In this document: one piece after another, positions 51,569 through 61,619 of the stretch
Numbering within the stretch: the stretch's first letter is position 1
Layout: every line of letters begins with the position of its first letter
Origin: an uncultured Pelagibacteraceae bacterium
Lineage (GTDB): Bacteria > Pseudomonadota > Alphaproteobacteria > Pelagibacterales > Pelagibacteraceae
Assembly: GCA_902597675.1 (NCBI GenBank)
Contig: CACJYR010000003.1
Coordinates: forward strand, 1 to 64,000
Length of the DNA stretch: 64,000 nt
Reading direction: 5' to 3'
Program-made: the position numbers and the translations under genes
The notes under the pieces: model-generated
Told to the model about the DNA's origin: nothing
Database searches by the model: none
The model's input: only the letters and a program-made list of their open reading frames with translations

Positions 51569-52889
51569 AAAGATATTTATCAAAACTTTCGGTTGTCAAA
51601 TGAACGAATATGACACTAACAGAATATTTGATACCGTGAGAGAAATAGGTTTTGTAAAAACTGAAAATCTAGATGAGTCTAATTGTTATCTACTCAACAC
51701 GTGCCATATTCGGGATAAAGCTAAAGAAAAAGTTTATCATGAGATTGGACGGGTTAAAAAAAATTTTAGATCACGAAAAAAACCAATCGTTATAGTTGCT
51801 GGATGTGTTGCTCAGGCTGAAAATGATGAAATGATCAAAAGGGAACCCTATATTGACATCGTGATTGGACCGCAAGCCTATCATAAAATAAATGACAAAA
51901 TTGAAGAATTTTTATCCAAACAAAAAAAAATAGATGAAACCGAATTTGATGCTATTACAAAATTTGATTATTTAGATAATATTAAGAATTCATCAAAAAA
52001 AATTTCATCATTTTTAACTATTCAAGAGGGCTGTGATAAATTTTGCCATTTCTGTGTAGTACCATTTACAAGGGGTCCAGAATATTCAAGACCTTTCAAA
52101 AAAATATTAGTAGAAGCAGAGAATTTGTCAGAAAATGGAGTTCGTGAAATAATACTACTAGGTCAAAATGTTAATGCTTATAATTACGAAAATTATAGAT
52201 TGTCAGATTTAATTTTAGAAATAGAAAAGTTGGATGGAATTAAAAGAATTAGATATACAACTTCTCACCCAAGGGATATGACAGAAGATCTTATCAATGT
52301 ATATGGTGTTTCAAAGAAGTTAATGCCTTTAGTTCACCTGCCTGTTCAAAGTGGATCTGATAAAATCTTAAAGTCAATGAATAGAAAACATCAAATAAGT
52401 GATTATGTTAATACTTACGAAAAACTTCAAAAAATTAACCCAAAAATAAAGTTTTCGAGTGATTTTATAATTGCTTATCCGGGTGAGGATGAGAAGGACT
52501 TTAATGAAACATGTGATTTAATTAAAAAGATTGAATTTATAAATTCTTTTTCTTTCATATTTAGTCCAAGACCAGGAACAGCTGCAGCAAATTTTGAGTT
52601 AATTGATAAAAAAATTTCACTTACAAGATTAGAAAAAGCTCAAAAACAATTATTTACCAATCAAATTAATATGAATAAATCGCTTGAGGGTAAAGAAATA
52701 GATGTTTTAGTTGAAAATAAAATAGATGGTGGCACAAAGTTTTTTGGTCGATCAGAATATATGACTTCAGTTATTTTTGATGGTAATGATTTAGATATGG
52801 GAAATGTTATAAAAGTAAAAATAAATCGTAGTAATCAAAATACATTGTTTGGTAAAAGCTTAGATAATTCAAAACAGAGAGTGGCTTAA
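51561..52889 (+). CDS. miaB: tRNA-2-methylthio-N6-dimethylallyladenosine synthase MiaB
   Basis: FIKTFGCQMNEYDTNRI, EGCDKFCHFCVVPFTRGPEYSRP, LPVQSGSDKILKSMNRKH. Confidence 0.98.
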   Translation: MNKKIFIKTFGCQMNEYDTNRIFDTVREIGFVKTENLDESNCYLLNTCHIRDKAKEKVYHEIGRVKKNFRSRKKPIVIVAGCVAQAENDEMIKREPYIDIVIGPQAYHKINDKIEEFLSKQKKIDETEFDAITKFDYLDNIKNSSKKISSFLTIQEGCDKFCHFCVVPFTRGPEYSRPFKKILVEAENLSENGVREIILLGQNVNAYNYENYRLSDLILEIEKLDGIKRIRYTTSHPRDMTEDLINVYGVSKKLMPLVHLPVQSGSDKILKSMNRKHQISDYVNTYEKLQKINPKIKFSSDFIIAYPGEDEKDFNETCDLIKKIEFINSFSFIFSPRPGTAAANFELIDKKISLTRLEKAQKQLFTNQINMNKSLEGKEIDVLVENKIDGGTKFFGRSEYMTSVIFDGNDLDMGNVIKVKINRSNQNTLFGKSLDNSKQRVA

Positions 52890-52891
52890 GT

Positions 52892-53893
52892 TTGAGTAAT
52901 ACTATTAAAAAAGATTTTAATTCATCACTAAAATTTGTTTATTCAGAAAATAATTCAATTAGCGTAATTTTTCATGAAAATGATCTTCTAATGGGAGTAG
53001 TTGGTGAATTTAATCAAAATTTGAAAGAATTAGAAAAAATAACTGAGTCAAGCATTTATTCTAGAGGAAACTCAATTTTGATCAAATCGACTTCTGAAAA
53101 AAATGAAATTTTAAAAAATGCAATTCAATTTCTTGCAAATCAATTTAAAAATAATGGTAGTATAGAACAAAAAGATATTTTATCCTCAGTAGATCAATTT
53201 ATGATAAATGAAAAAGTAAAAAATACCAACGTTACTGATATAATCAAAACTCCAAAAAAATCTATAATTCCAAGATCAGAAAAACAAAAAGAGTATGTTA
53301 GAGCGTTGAGACATAATGAAATAATAATATCCGCTGGACCTGCTGGTACAGGAAAAACCTTTCTTGCTGTTGCTGTAGGTTTAACAATGTTGTTAGAAAA
53401 AAAAATAGAGAGGATTATACTTTCTAGACCTGCGGTTGAGGCAGGTGAGAGATTAGGATTCCTGCCAGGGGATATGAAAGAGAAAGTTGATCCATATCTA
53501 CGTCCTTTGTATGACTCTTTGTATGATCTGTTTCATTTTGAAAAAATTCAGAGAATGATAGAAATTGGTGACATTGAAATCGCTCCTTTAGCTTTTATGA
53601 GAGGAAGAACTTTAAAAAATTCTTTTGCAATTTTAGATGAAGCTCAAAATGCCACTGATACGCAAATAAAAATGTTTCTTACTAGGATAGGTGAAAATTC
53701 AAAAATAGTTGTCAATGGTGATCCTACCCAAATAGATTTACCTAACAAAAAAATGTCAGGTTTAGAAAGATCAAAAAAGATATTATCACATTTAAATGAG
53801 ATTGCAGTTATAGACTTTGATCATTCAGATGTTGTGAGGCATCCCTTAGTTTCAAAAATTGTGAAAGCGTACAACAATAATGATCAAAGTTAA
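52892..53893 (+). CDS. PhoH family ATPase (TTG start)
   Basis: IIISAGPAGTGKTFLAVAVGL, RPAVEAGERLGFLPGDMKEKVDPYLRPLYDSL. Confidence 0.97.
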   Translation: MSNTIKKDFNSSLKFVYSENNSISVIFHENDLLMGVVGEFNQNLKELEKITESSIYSRGNSILIKSTSEKNEILKNAIQFLANQFKNNGSIEQKDILSSVDQFMINEKVKNTNVTDIIKTPKKSIIPRSEKQKEYVRALRHNEIIISAGPAGTGKTFLAVAVGLTMLLEKKIERIILSRPAVEAGERLGFLPGDMKEKVDPYLRPLYDSLYDLFHFEKIQRMIEIGDIEIAPLAFMRGRTLKNSFAILDEAQNATDTQIKMFLTRIGENSKIVVNGDPTQIDLPNKKMSGLERSKKILSHLNEIAVIDFDHSDVVRHPLVSKIVKAYNNNDQS

Positions 53894-54347
53894 TGTGCTT
53901 TCAGAAGAAAATTCTTGGTCAAAAAAGATAAAAAAAAAAGAATTATTTTTTAATAAAATATGTAATAAATTCCCAAAAAAATATAGATTTATCAACAAAA
54001 AAATCTATCTAACTCTACTACTATCAAATAATAAAACAATTAAAACTTTAAACAAAAAATTTAGAAATAAGGATAAACATACCGATGTACTTTCTTTTCC
54101 ATTTAATAAAAAACAAAAAAAATTAAAAGAAAACTATCTTGGTGATATAATTATAAGTTTTAATTATATGAACAAGCCGAAAAATTTAGACAATTATGAA
54201 TTTAAAATAAAAACAATAAAAATTTTTATACATGGTTTTCTACATTTATTGGGTCATGATCATCAAAAAAGTAAAGAGTACAAACAGATGTTAAATGAAG
54301 AAAAAAAAATTTTTAGATCTATAGAAAAAACTTCCATTTTAAATTGA
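53880..54347 (+). CDS. ybeY: Endoribonuclease YbeY
   Basis: NKDKHTDVLSFPF, GDIIIS, IKIFIHGFLHLLGHDHQKSKEYKQM (HGxLHLxGHDH). Confidence 0.96.
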   Translation: MIKVNVLSEENSWSKKIKKKELFFNKICNKFPKKYRFINKKIYLTLLLSNNKTIKTLNKKFRNKDKHTDVLSFPFNKKQKKLKENYLGDIIISFNYMNKPKNLDNYEFKIKTIKIFIHGFLHLLGHDHQKSKEYKQMLNEEKKIFRSIEKTSILN

Positions 54348-55882
54348 AAAAAAATTTTATATTTGAGACTTTATTGATAATTTTTTTAGGAAGCTTTACT
54401 TCCTTAAGTTTACCTCCTTATAATTTTTTTTTTTTAAATTTTTTTACATTTAGTGTTTTCTTTATTTTTTTATTTCAGAGACTAAAACAAGGAATAAAAA
54501 AATCTTTTTATTATGGATGGTTATTTGGTTTTAGTTATTTTTTATCTAGTTTGTATTGGTTAACTATATCTTTAAGTTTTGATCAAAGTTTTAATTTTTT
54601 AATTCCTATATCTTTAATTCTCATCCCAGCATTTTTAGGTTTATTTTATGCATTATGTACTGCTATTTTTTATCTATACAAACCAAAAAATATATTAAGT
54701 GCTTTTTTCCTATTTTCTCTTTTGTTTGGTTTAATAGAGTTTATGAGAGGAACAATTTTAACTGGGTTCCCTTGGAACTTGGTAATTTATAGTTTTTCTG
54801 AAATTAATAGTTTCCTAAGCATTTTGTCAATAATAGGAACTTATTCATTAAATCTTATAGTAGTAAGTTTTTTTACAGCTCCCGCCCTTTTCATATTTAG
54901 AAAATCTAAAAAAGAATTCGTTGTATGTATCTTTTTACTGCTATTGCCAATCACTTTTTATACATATGGTGAATTTTTAAAAAAAAATTTTTATAATAGT
55001 AAAGAGAAAGAACTTCCTTTTGCAGTTAGAGTAATTGGAGCAAATATAAGTTTAGATAGGTACTATAAAAACATTAATGCAGAGAGTGTGATTAATGAGC
55101 TAATTTCAATTAGTTCACCCATTAAAGAAAAAAAGACATTTTTTGTATGGCCAGAGGGAATAATACCCAACACTTATGAAGATCAATTAGATTTATACAA
55201 TGACATATTTAAAAAATATTTTAGTGAAAATCACTTAATCGGATTAGGAATAACAAGCAGAAAAACTATTAATAATGATTACAATTATTATAATTCATTT
55301 TCAATATTTGATAGTAAAATAAATTTAATTGACAACTATAACAAAATTAAACTTGTACCTTTTGGTGAATTTGTTCCTATTGAAAATATTCTCAACAAAT
55401 TCGGTTTAAAAACAATCACAAATAATATTGGATCATTTGATAAAGGTGTTAATAGAAAAATTATTAAAATCCAAGATGATCTTAAACAAATAAATTTTTT
55501 GCCATTAATTTGTTATGAAATTATATATAGTGGAAATTTGACTGAAGATTTTGATTTCGATTTTATATTGAATATCTCAGAAGATGGATGGTTTGGTAAA
55601 TCCATTGGACCTAAACAACATTTTATCCATAGTAAATTTAGAGCAGTCGAAAATGGAAAGTATATTATTAGATCATCTAATAACGGGATGGCAGCAATTA
55701 TAAATCCATTAGGTTATATTGAGAATAAAATAGATTATGGAGTTTCGGGTTACATTGATTTAGAGGGCATTAGAGATTTTAAACCAACATTGTTTTCTAA
55801 ATATGGAAATAATATATTTTTCACATTAATTTTGTTGTATATTCTTTTAACATTTTCATTTAATAGAATCAAAAATGAGTGA
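54344..55882 (+). CDS. lnt: Apolipoprotein N-acyltransferase (TTG start)
   Basis: Polytopic N-terminus ([17 protein letters not shown]), nitrilase domain ([45 protein letters not shown]). Confidence 0.96.
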   Translation: MKKNFIFETLLIIFLGSFTSLSLPPYNFFFLNFFTFSVFFIFLFQRLKQGIKKSFYYGWLFGFSYFLSSLYWLTISLSFDQSFNFLIPISLILIPAFLGLFYALCTAIFYLYKPKNILSAFFLFSLLFGLIEFMRGTILTGFPWNLVIYSFSEINSFLSILSIIGTYSLNLIVVSFFTAPALFIFRKSKKEFVVCIFLLLLPITFYTYGEFLKKNFYNSKEKELPFAVRVIGANISLDRYYKNINAESVINELISISSPIKEKKTFFVWPEGIIPNTYEDQLDLYNDIFKKYFSENHLIGLGITSRKTINNDYNYYNSFSIFDSKINLIDNYNKIKLVPFGEFVPIENILNKFGLKTITNNIGSFDKGVNRKIIKIQDDLKQINFLPLICYEIIYSGNLTEDFDFDFILNISEDGWFGKSIGPKQHFIHSKFRAVENGKYIIRSSNNGMAAIINPLGYIENKIDYGVSGYIDLEGIRDFKPTLFSKYGNNIFFTLILLYILLTFSFNRIKNE

Positions 55883-57044
55883 TTTAAAAAATTTTCTTTT
55901 TACAAGTGAATCTGTTTCAGAGGGACACCCAGATAAAGTGTCTGATAGGATATCTGACATGGTGGTAGATACTTATTTATCTAACGATCCATATTCGAGA
56001 GTTGCATGTGAAACTCTCACAACTACCAATAAAGTTGTATTAGCTGGTGAGGTTCGAGGACCAGAAATTAAAAAAGATGATTTAATCAATAAAGTAAGAG
56101 AATGCATCAAAGAAATTGGATATGATCAAGATGGTTTTACTTGGAAAGAAGCTACAAAGATAGAAAGCCATCTTCATTCACAATCAAGCGACATTGCTAT
56201 GGGTGTAGACTCTTCAGGAAATAAAGATGAGGGTGCAGGAGATCAAGGCATTATGTTTGGTTATGCCTGTGATGAAACTGATGTTTTAATGCCAGCACCA
56301 ATTCATTTTTCTCACAAAATTTTAAGGTTAATGGCAGAAGATAGGAAATCAGGTAGATTAAAAAATATCGAACCAGACTCTAAAAGCCAAGTAACTTTTG
56401 AATACGAAAATGGTAAACCGTCAAAAGTTAAATCAGTTGTAATATCCTCTCAGCATACTGCAAATGTTAACCAAGAACAGGTTAGAGAATTATTAAGACC
56501 ATATTTAATAAACTCTATACCAAAAAATTTTTTGGAGGGTTTTAATGAAGATGAATTTTATGTAAATCCAACTGGAAATTTTGTAATAGGAGGTCCTGAT
56601 GGGGATTGTGGCCTAACAGGTAGAAAGATTATTGTAGATACTTATGGTGGTGCTGCTCCACATGGAGGAGGAGCTTTTTCTGGAAAAGATCCAACTAAAG
56701 TTGACAGGTCTGCAGCTTATGCAGCCAGATATATCGCTAAAAATGTTGTTGCATCTAAAATTGCCGACAAATGTTTGATTCAATTGGCGTATGCAATTGG
56801 TGTTTCAAAACCTTTATCTATTTATGTGAATCTTTTTGATAATGATTTAGATAAAAATAAATTTGTTGAAGATAAGATTAAAGAAAGTTTTGATCTTAGC
56901 CCAAGAGGAATAAGAGAGATGTTAGGGCTTAATAAACCTATATATGAAAAAACATCAGCATATGGGCATTTTGGAAGAGAGCCAGATAAAGAAGGTGCTT
57001 TTTCTTGGGAAAATACCAATAAATCTGACATTTTCTTAAAATAG
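55875..57044 (+). CDS. metK: S-adenosylmethionine synthetase
   Basis: [60 protein letters not shown]. Confidence 0.99.
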   Translation: MSDLKNFLFTSESVSEGHPDKVSDRISDMVVDTYLSNDPYSRVACETLTTTNKVVLAGEVRGPEIKKDDLINKVRECIKEIGYDQDGFTWKEATKIESHLHSQSSDIAMGVDSSGNKDEGAGDQGIMFGYACDETDVLMPAPIHFSHKILRLMAEDRKSGRLKNIEPDSKSQVTFEYENGKPSKVKSVVISSQHTANVNQEQVRELLRPYLINSIPKNFLEGFNEDEFYVNPTGNFVIGGPDGDCGLTGRKIIVDTYGGAAPHGGGAFSGKDPTKVDRSAAYAARYIAKNVVASKIADKCLIQLAYAIGVSKPLSIYVNLFDNDLDKNKFVEDKIKESFDLSPRGIREMLGLNKPIYEKTSAYGHFGREPDKEGAFSWENTNKSDIFLK

Positions 57045-57050
57045 TTTTTA

Positions 57051-57078
57051 TTGAAAAACAAAAAAAAACTTTTATATA
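57051..57078 (+). promoter_or_regulatory. Putative housekeeping promoter upstream of nusA
   Basis: TTGAAA (57051-57056) - 16 nt - TATATA (57073-57078) in the metK-nusA gap. Confidence 0.45.
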
Positions 57079-57101
57079 TGCACTTACATTGTTGAATTAT
57101 C

Positions 57102-57128
57102 AAAATGGGCTTTGGCCCATTTTTTTTT
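57102..57128 (+). terminator. Terminator/attenuator-like hairpin in the nusA leader
   Basis: AAAATGGGC-TTTG-GCCCATTTT perfect 9-bp stem, 4-nt loop, then a T tract; the GGAG ribosome-binding sequence begins at 57129. Confidence 0.7.
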
Positions 57129-57143
57129 GGAGTAAACAAAATT

Positions 57144-58697
57144 ATGTTGAATAAAAGAGCAGACAAACTTGAACTATTAAGAATCGCAGAAGCAGTAGCT
57201 TTAGAAAAATCAATTGATAAAGAACTTATTATTAGTTCAATGGAAACTGGAATTGCTAAAGCAGCAAAATCTAAATTTGGCCAGGATAATGAGATTAAGG
57301 TAATGATTAATAGAGATAACGGCGATATCGAAATTTTTAGAAAACTGATAGTTACAGAAAATCCAGAAAATACAAACACTGAGATCAAATTAGAGGATGC
57401 AATAACATTGAATGAGACTAATAAAGACAAAGTGATTGGAGATGAGGTTTTACAACCACTTCCTTCGTTCGACTTTGGAAGAATAGCTGCCCAAACAGCT
57501 AAACAAGTAATTAATTTTAACGTTAGAGAGGCAGAGCGAGAAAGACAATTTAATGATTTTATCGATAAAAAAGAATCGATATTAAGCGGAATAGTGAAAA
57601 GATTAGAGTTCGGAAATGTAATCGTAGATCTTGGAAGAACAGAGGCAATAATCCAAAAAAATGAAATTATACCAAGAGAGAACATTAAAGCTGGAGATAG
57701 AATTAAGGCTTATTGTTTTGATGTAAGACGAGAGCCTCGTGGTCAACAAATTTTTTTATCAAGAGCCCACCCAAAGTTTATGGAAAAACTTTTCGTCCAA
57801 GAAGTTCCTGAAATTTATGATGGTCTGATTGAAATTAAATCATCTTCTAGAGATCCAGGAAGTAGAGCAAAAATTTGTGTTAAGGCAGTTGATACATCAC
57901 TAGATCCAGTTGGAGCATGTGTAGGAATGAGAGGATCGAGAGTACAAGCAGTTGTAAATGAATTACAAGGTGAAAAAATTGATATTGTAAATTGGTCTGA
58001 GGATCCTGCAATATTAGTATCTAATGCTTTATCTCCGGCTGAAGTGCAAAGAGTAAATGTAGACTTAGAAAGAAAAAAATTAGATGTGATTCTTACTGAG
58101 GAAAATTTAAGTAAAGCTATCGGAAGAAGAGGACAAAACGTAAGGCTCGCTACTAAATTATTGAACTTTGAAATAAATATTATGACAGATGCAGAAGACT
58201 CAGAAAGAAGACAATTAGAGTTTAAGGAGAAAACAGAAAATTTTGTTAGGAATTTAGAACTAGACGAAACACTTGGACAACTTCTTGTGGCTGAGGGTTA
58301 TTCCACTATTGATGATATAAAAGATAGTTCAGCAGAAAATTTATTGAAAATTGAAGGTATTGAGGAAGAGACTGCTAAAGCTCTCATAGAGAGAGCAAAA
58401 GAGTTTCATCAAAAAGATCAAGAAGATATTTCCGAAAGGATAAAAGAATTAGGTTTGGATGATGGACTAATTAATTTAAAGGGGTTAACTCCTGGAATGT
58501 TGGTCACTCTAGGTGATCAAAGAATACTTACATTAAATGATTTTGCCGATCTAGCATCAGATGAGCTAACAGGTGGATATGATGTAGTAAAAGGTGAAAG
58601 AGTAAAAATTCAAGGTTACTTGGAAGATTTTGCTTTATCAAAAGAAGAGGCAGATGAACTTATTATGTCTGCAAGAAAAATTGTTTATGAAGATTGA
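57144..58697 (+). CDS. nusA: Transcription termination/antitermination protein NusA
   Basis: Start at MLNKRADKLELLRIAEAVALEKSI; S1/KH regions (DPVGACVGMRGSRVQAVVNELQGEKIDIVNWSEDPAILVSNALSPAEV), C-terminal acidic repeats. Confidence 0.98.
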   Translation: MLNKRADKLELLRIAEAVALEKSIDKELIISSMETGIAKAAKSKFGQDNEIKVMINRDNGDIEIFRKLIVTENPENTNTEIKLEDAITLNETNKDKVIGDEVLQPLPSFDFGRIAAQTAKQVINFNVREAERERQFNDFIDKKESILSGIVKRLEFGNVIVDLGRTEAIIQKNEIIPRENIKAGDRIKAYCFDVRREPRGQQIFLSRAHPKFMEKLFVQEVPEIYDGLIEIKSSSRDPGSRAKICVKAVDTSLDPVGACVGMRGSRVQAVVNELQGEKIDIVNWSEDPAILVSNALSPAEVQRVNVDLERKKLDVILTEENLSKAIGRRGQNVRLATKLLNFEINIMTDAEDSERRQLEFKEKTENFVRNLELDETLGQLLVAEGYSTIDDIKDSSAENLLKIEGIEEETAKALIERAKEFHQKDQEDISERIKELGLDDGLINLKGLTPGMLVTLGDQRILTLNDFADLASDELTGGYDVVKGERVKIQGYLEDFALSKEEADELIMSARKIVYED

Positions 58698-58707
58698 GAG
58701 ATGAGCT

Positions 58708-60930
58708 ATGGAAAAAAAAACAAAATTAACAATATCAGGTGGCATAGCCAAAAAGTCTATCAAAAGTATAGATAAAGCAAAAAATCTTGGAAAGAATTCT
58801 GTAATAATTGAAAAGCAAACTGGTAAATTTACTAGTAGAGGTGGTTCATTTAAGTCAAACCCTTCAAAGATCAAAAATAATTTTTCAAGTAGCAAAGGGA
58901 CTTTTGGCAAACCGAGTTATATCCCTAAATCATCGCCTCTAACAAGTGATTTTGAAAGACGTAAATTAGCTGAGCAAAGAGCCACTAAAAGACTTAAAGA
59001 AGAAAATGAAAATAAGAATAAAAAATCGATAAAACCTAATACAAAAAAAAGAGAGTTAAAATTAACAGTTTCTAGAGCTTTGAGTGATCAAATTGAAGCT
59101 AGAGAGCGAAGTTTAGCTTCTGTTAAAAGGGCAAGACAAAAAGAAAATAGAAGTCTAACTAAAGAGGAAGTTCAAGAAAATTTAAAGCCCGTTAAAAGAG
59201 ATATAAATATCCCAGAGGTAATCACTGTTAGAGAACTTGCAAATAGAATGGCAGAACAATCAAGTAATATAATTAAACATATGTTTGGGATGGGAGTAAC
59301 AGTAACAATAAACCAAAATCTAGCGGCCGATACTGCAGAATATTTAGTAAAAGAATTTGGTCATAATCCAATTCGAGAGGAAAAAGCAGAGGAGATAATC
59401 CAAAAAATTAAAGCCTCAAGGACTGAAAATTTAAAGAATAGACCACCAATAATTACAGTTATGGGTCATGTGGATCATGGTAAAACTTCAGTTCTAGACG
59501 TCTTGAGAAGTGCAAATGTAGTATCAGGAGAGTTTGGTGGAATAACCCAACACATTGGTGCTTATCAAATAGACCATCAGTCTAACAAATTAACATTTAT
59601 TGATACACCAGGCCATGCAGCTTTTACTGAAATGAGAGCAAGAGGATCAAAGCTTACAGACATTGTTGTTCTAGTTGTTGCGGCTGATGATGGTGTTAAG
59701 CCTCAAACTATTGAGTCAATAAAACATGCGAAGGCTGCAAATGTACCAATAGTTGTAGCAATTAATAAATGTGATTTACCTGAGGCTGATCCTCAAAAAA
59801 TTAAAAATCAATTACTTGAACATGAATTAATAGCTGAGGATTTATCAGGAGACACTTTGATGGTAGAGATATCAGCAAAAACTAAATCAAACCTAGATAA
59901 ACTTATTGATGCAATTATTCTTCAAGCTGAAATTCTAGATCTTAAAACTGATTTTGAGTCAAAAGCCACAGGTGTTGTTTTAGAATCAAAAATTGACATT
60001 GGAAGAGGACCAGTTGCAACAATAATTGTGACTACGGGAACTTTAAAGAAAGGAGATTTTTTTGTAAGTGGTCTAAAATGGGGAAAAATTCGAGCTATTA
60101 TTAACGATAAGGGAAAAAATATTGATGAAGCTCTACCATCTTCTCCAGTAGAAATACTTGGCATAAATGGTGCTGCAAGAGCTGGAGATGATTTTATAGT
60201 TTTAGATGATGAGAAAGAGGCCAAAACTTTGAGTGAAAATAGAGCACAAGAGAGCAAGGATGGTAAAAATCCTTTAACATTTGCCACTCAAGAGTCTGCT
60301 TTTTCTAATAAGTCCACTGAAGAATTAAATCTTATAATTAAGTCTGATGTTCACGGATCCTCGGAGGCAATAAAAAATGCCATCAGTCAAATTGAGCATG
60401 ATGAGGTGAAACCAAAGATAATTTTAGCAGATATTGGAATGGTAACTGAAACAGATGTGACTTTGGCAAAGGCCTCAAACGCAGTTTTGATAGCGTTTAA
60501 CGTAAAGCCAAGCAAGGAAGCTAAAAAACTTGCTGAAAATGAAAAAATAGATATTTCATCATACAATATCATTTATGAGGTTTTAGATTTTGTAAAAAAA
60601 AGAATGTCTGGATTATTAACTCCTGATTTAGAAGAGAAAGTAATTGGGACTGCGCAAATTTTAGAAATTTTCAAAGTTTCAGGAGCTGGAAAAGTTGCTG
60701 GTTCTAAAGTAACTGATGGAGAAATTAATAGTAATTCAGACGTAAGAGTAATTAGAGATGGCTCAATAGTTTTTACAGGAAAAGTTGGAAGTTTGTTTAG
60801 AGAAAAAAATCAAGTAAAACAGGTCAACAATGGTCAAGAATGTGGAATCGCACTCAAAGATTATATGGATTTTAAAAAAAATGATACTATAGAGGCTTTT
60901 AGTGTTACATCTAAAGAGAGGACAATTTAA
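58708..60930 (+). CDS. infB: Translation initiation factor IF-2
   Basis: [75 protein letters not shown]. Confidence 0.99.
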   Translation: MEKKTKLTISGGIAKKSIKSIDKAKNLGKNSVIIEKQTGKFTSRGGSFKSNPSKIKNNFSSSKGTFGKPSYIPKSSPLTSDFERRKLAEQRATKRLKEENENKNKKSIKPNTKKRELKLTVSRALSDQIEARERSLASVKRARQKENRSLTKEEVQENLKPVKRDINIPEVITVRELANRMAEQSSNIIKHMFGMGVTVTINQNLAADTAEYLVKEFGHNPIREEKAEEIIQKIKASRTENLKNRPPIITVMGHVDHGKTSVLDVLRSANVVSGEFGGITQHIGAYQIDHQSNKLTFIDTPGHAAFTEMRARGSKLTDIVVLVVAADDGVKPQTIESIKHAKAANVPIVVAINKCDLPEADPQKIKNQLLEHELIAEDLSGDTLMVEISAKTKSNLDKLIDAIILQAEILDLKTDFESKATGVVLESKIDIGRGPVATIIVTTGTLKKGDFFVSGLKWGKIRAIINDKGKNIDEALPSSPVEILGINGAARAGDDFIVLDDEKEAKTLSENRAQESKDGKNPLTFATQESAFSNKSTEELNLIIKSDVHGSSEAIKNAISQIEHDEVKPKIILADIGMVTETDVTLAKASNAVLIAFNVKPSKEAKKLAENEKIDISSYNIIYEVLDFVKKRMSGLLTPDLEEKVIGTAQILEIFKVSGAGKVAGSKVTDGEINSNSDVRVIRDGSIVFTGKVGSLFREKNQVKQVNNGQECGIALKDYMDFKKNDTIEAFSVTSKERTI

Positions 60931-61298
60931 TGGCAGATAGAATAGGTAAACCAATTTCACAGAGACAATTAAGAGTGGGTGAAATGATTAAACAATCTTT
61001 AAGCATGATTTTTATAAGAAATGAGGCTAAAGTTCCGAATTTAGAAACAAATACCATAACAGTTACTGAAGTCAGAATGAGTCAAGATTTGAAAATAGCC
61101 AAAGCGTATGTACTTCCTCTTGGAGGAAAAAATGCAGAAGAAACTGTTAATACTTTGAAAGAATACTCATTTTTAATTAGAAAAATTTTATCTCAAAAAG
61201 TAGTGATGAAATTTTTACCAAAATTACTTTTTAGAAAAGACGAGTCTTTTGAGTATGCTGAAAAAATAGAGAATTTAATTAAACAAACAAATAAATAG
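60930..61298 (+). CDS. rbfA: Ribosome-binding factor A
   Basis: QRQLRVGEMIKQSLSMIF, ITVTEVRMSQDLKIAKAYVLPLG. Confidence 0.95.
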   Translation: MADRIGKPISQRQLRVGEMIKQSLSMIFIRNEAKVPNLETNTITVTEVRMSQDLKIAKAYVLPLGGKNAEETVNTLKEYSFLIRKILSQKVVMKFLPKLLFRKDESFEYAEKIENLIKQTNK

Positions 61299-61310
61299 GA
61301 AAAAAGAAGT

Positions 61311-61559
61311 ATGAACAAAAAAGCTCAAGAGTTAGCAATGCACGAAAAAGATACTGGATCGTCAGAAATCCAAATTGCTTTGTTAACAGAAAAAATTGAA
61401 ACGCTTTCAAAACATATCAAACAATTCAAAAAAGATAAACATTCATCTGTTGGATTATTGAGAGCGGTCAATAGAAGAAAAAAATTGTTAGATTATCTTA
61501 AAAGAAATAAGGTAGATTCTTACAAGAATGTCCTGTCGAAATTGAATTTAAGAAAATAA
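61311..61559 (+). CDS. rpsO: 30S ribosomal protein S15
   Basis: HEKDTGSSEIQIALLTEKIETLSKHIKQFKKDKHSSVGLLRAVNRRKKLLDYLKR. Confidence 0.98.
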   Translation: MNKKAQELAMHEKDTGSSEIQIALLTEKIETLSKHIKQFKKDKHSSVGLLRAVNRRKKLLDYLKRNKVDSYKNVLSKLNLRK

Positions 61560-61570
61560 GAGTCAAGATA

Positions 61571-61619
61571 GATAGAACGGAATGGAACGAAACGAACGAA
61601 ACGAAATGGAAATGAAATG
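61571..61619 (+). repeat. Purine-rich degenerate short repeat (GAAACGAA/GGAATG units) in the rpsO-pnp spacer
   Basis: GATAGAACGGAATGGAACGAAACGAACGAAACGAAATGGAAATGAAATG. Confidence 0.75.

Noticed and set aside
51697-51712. CACGTG in miaB (CAACACGTGCCATA) as a parS
   Set aside because: Flanks do not match the parS arms; chance occurrence in coding sequence.
55860-55880. SAM riboswitch upstream of metK
   Set aside because: metK overlaps the end of lnt; there is no leader space for a riboswitch.
56822-57685. 287-aa minus-strand ORF spanning the end of metK and start of nusA
   Set aside because: Antisense to two strongly supported genes; low-complexity Ser/Leu/Ile composition typical of a shadow ORF; no family resemblance.
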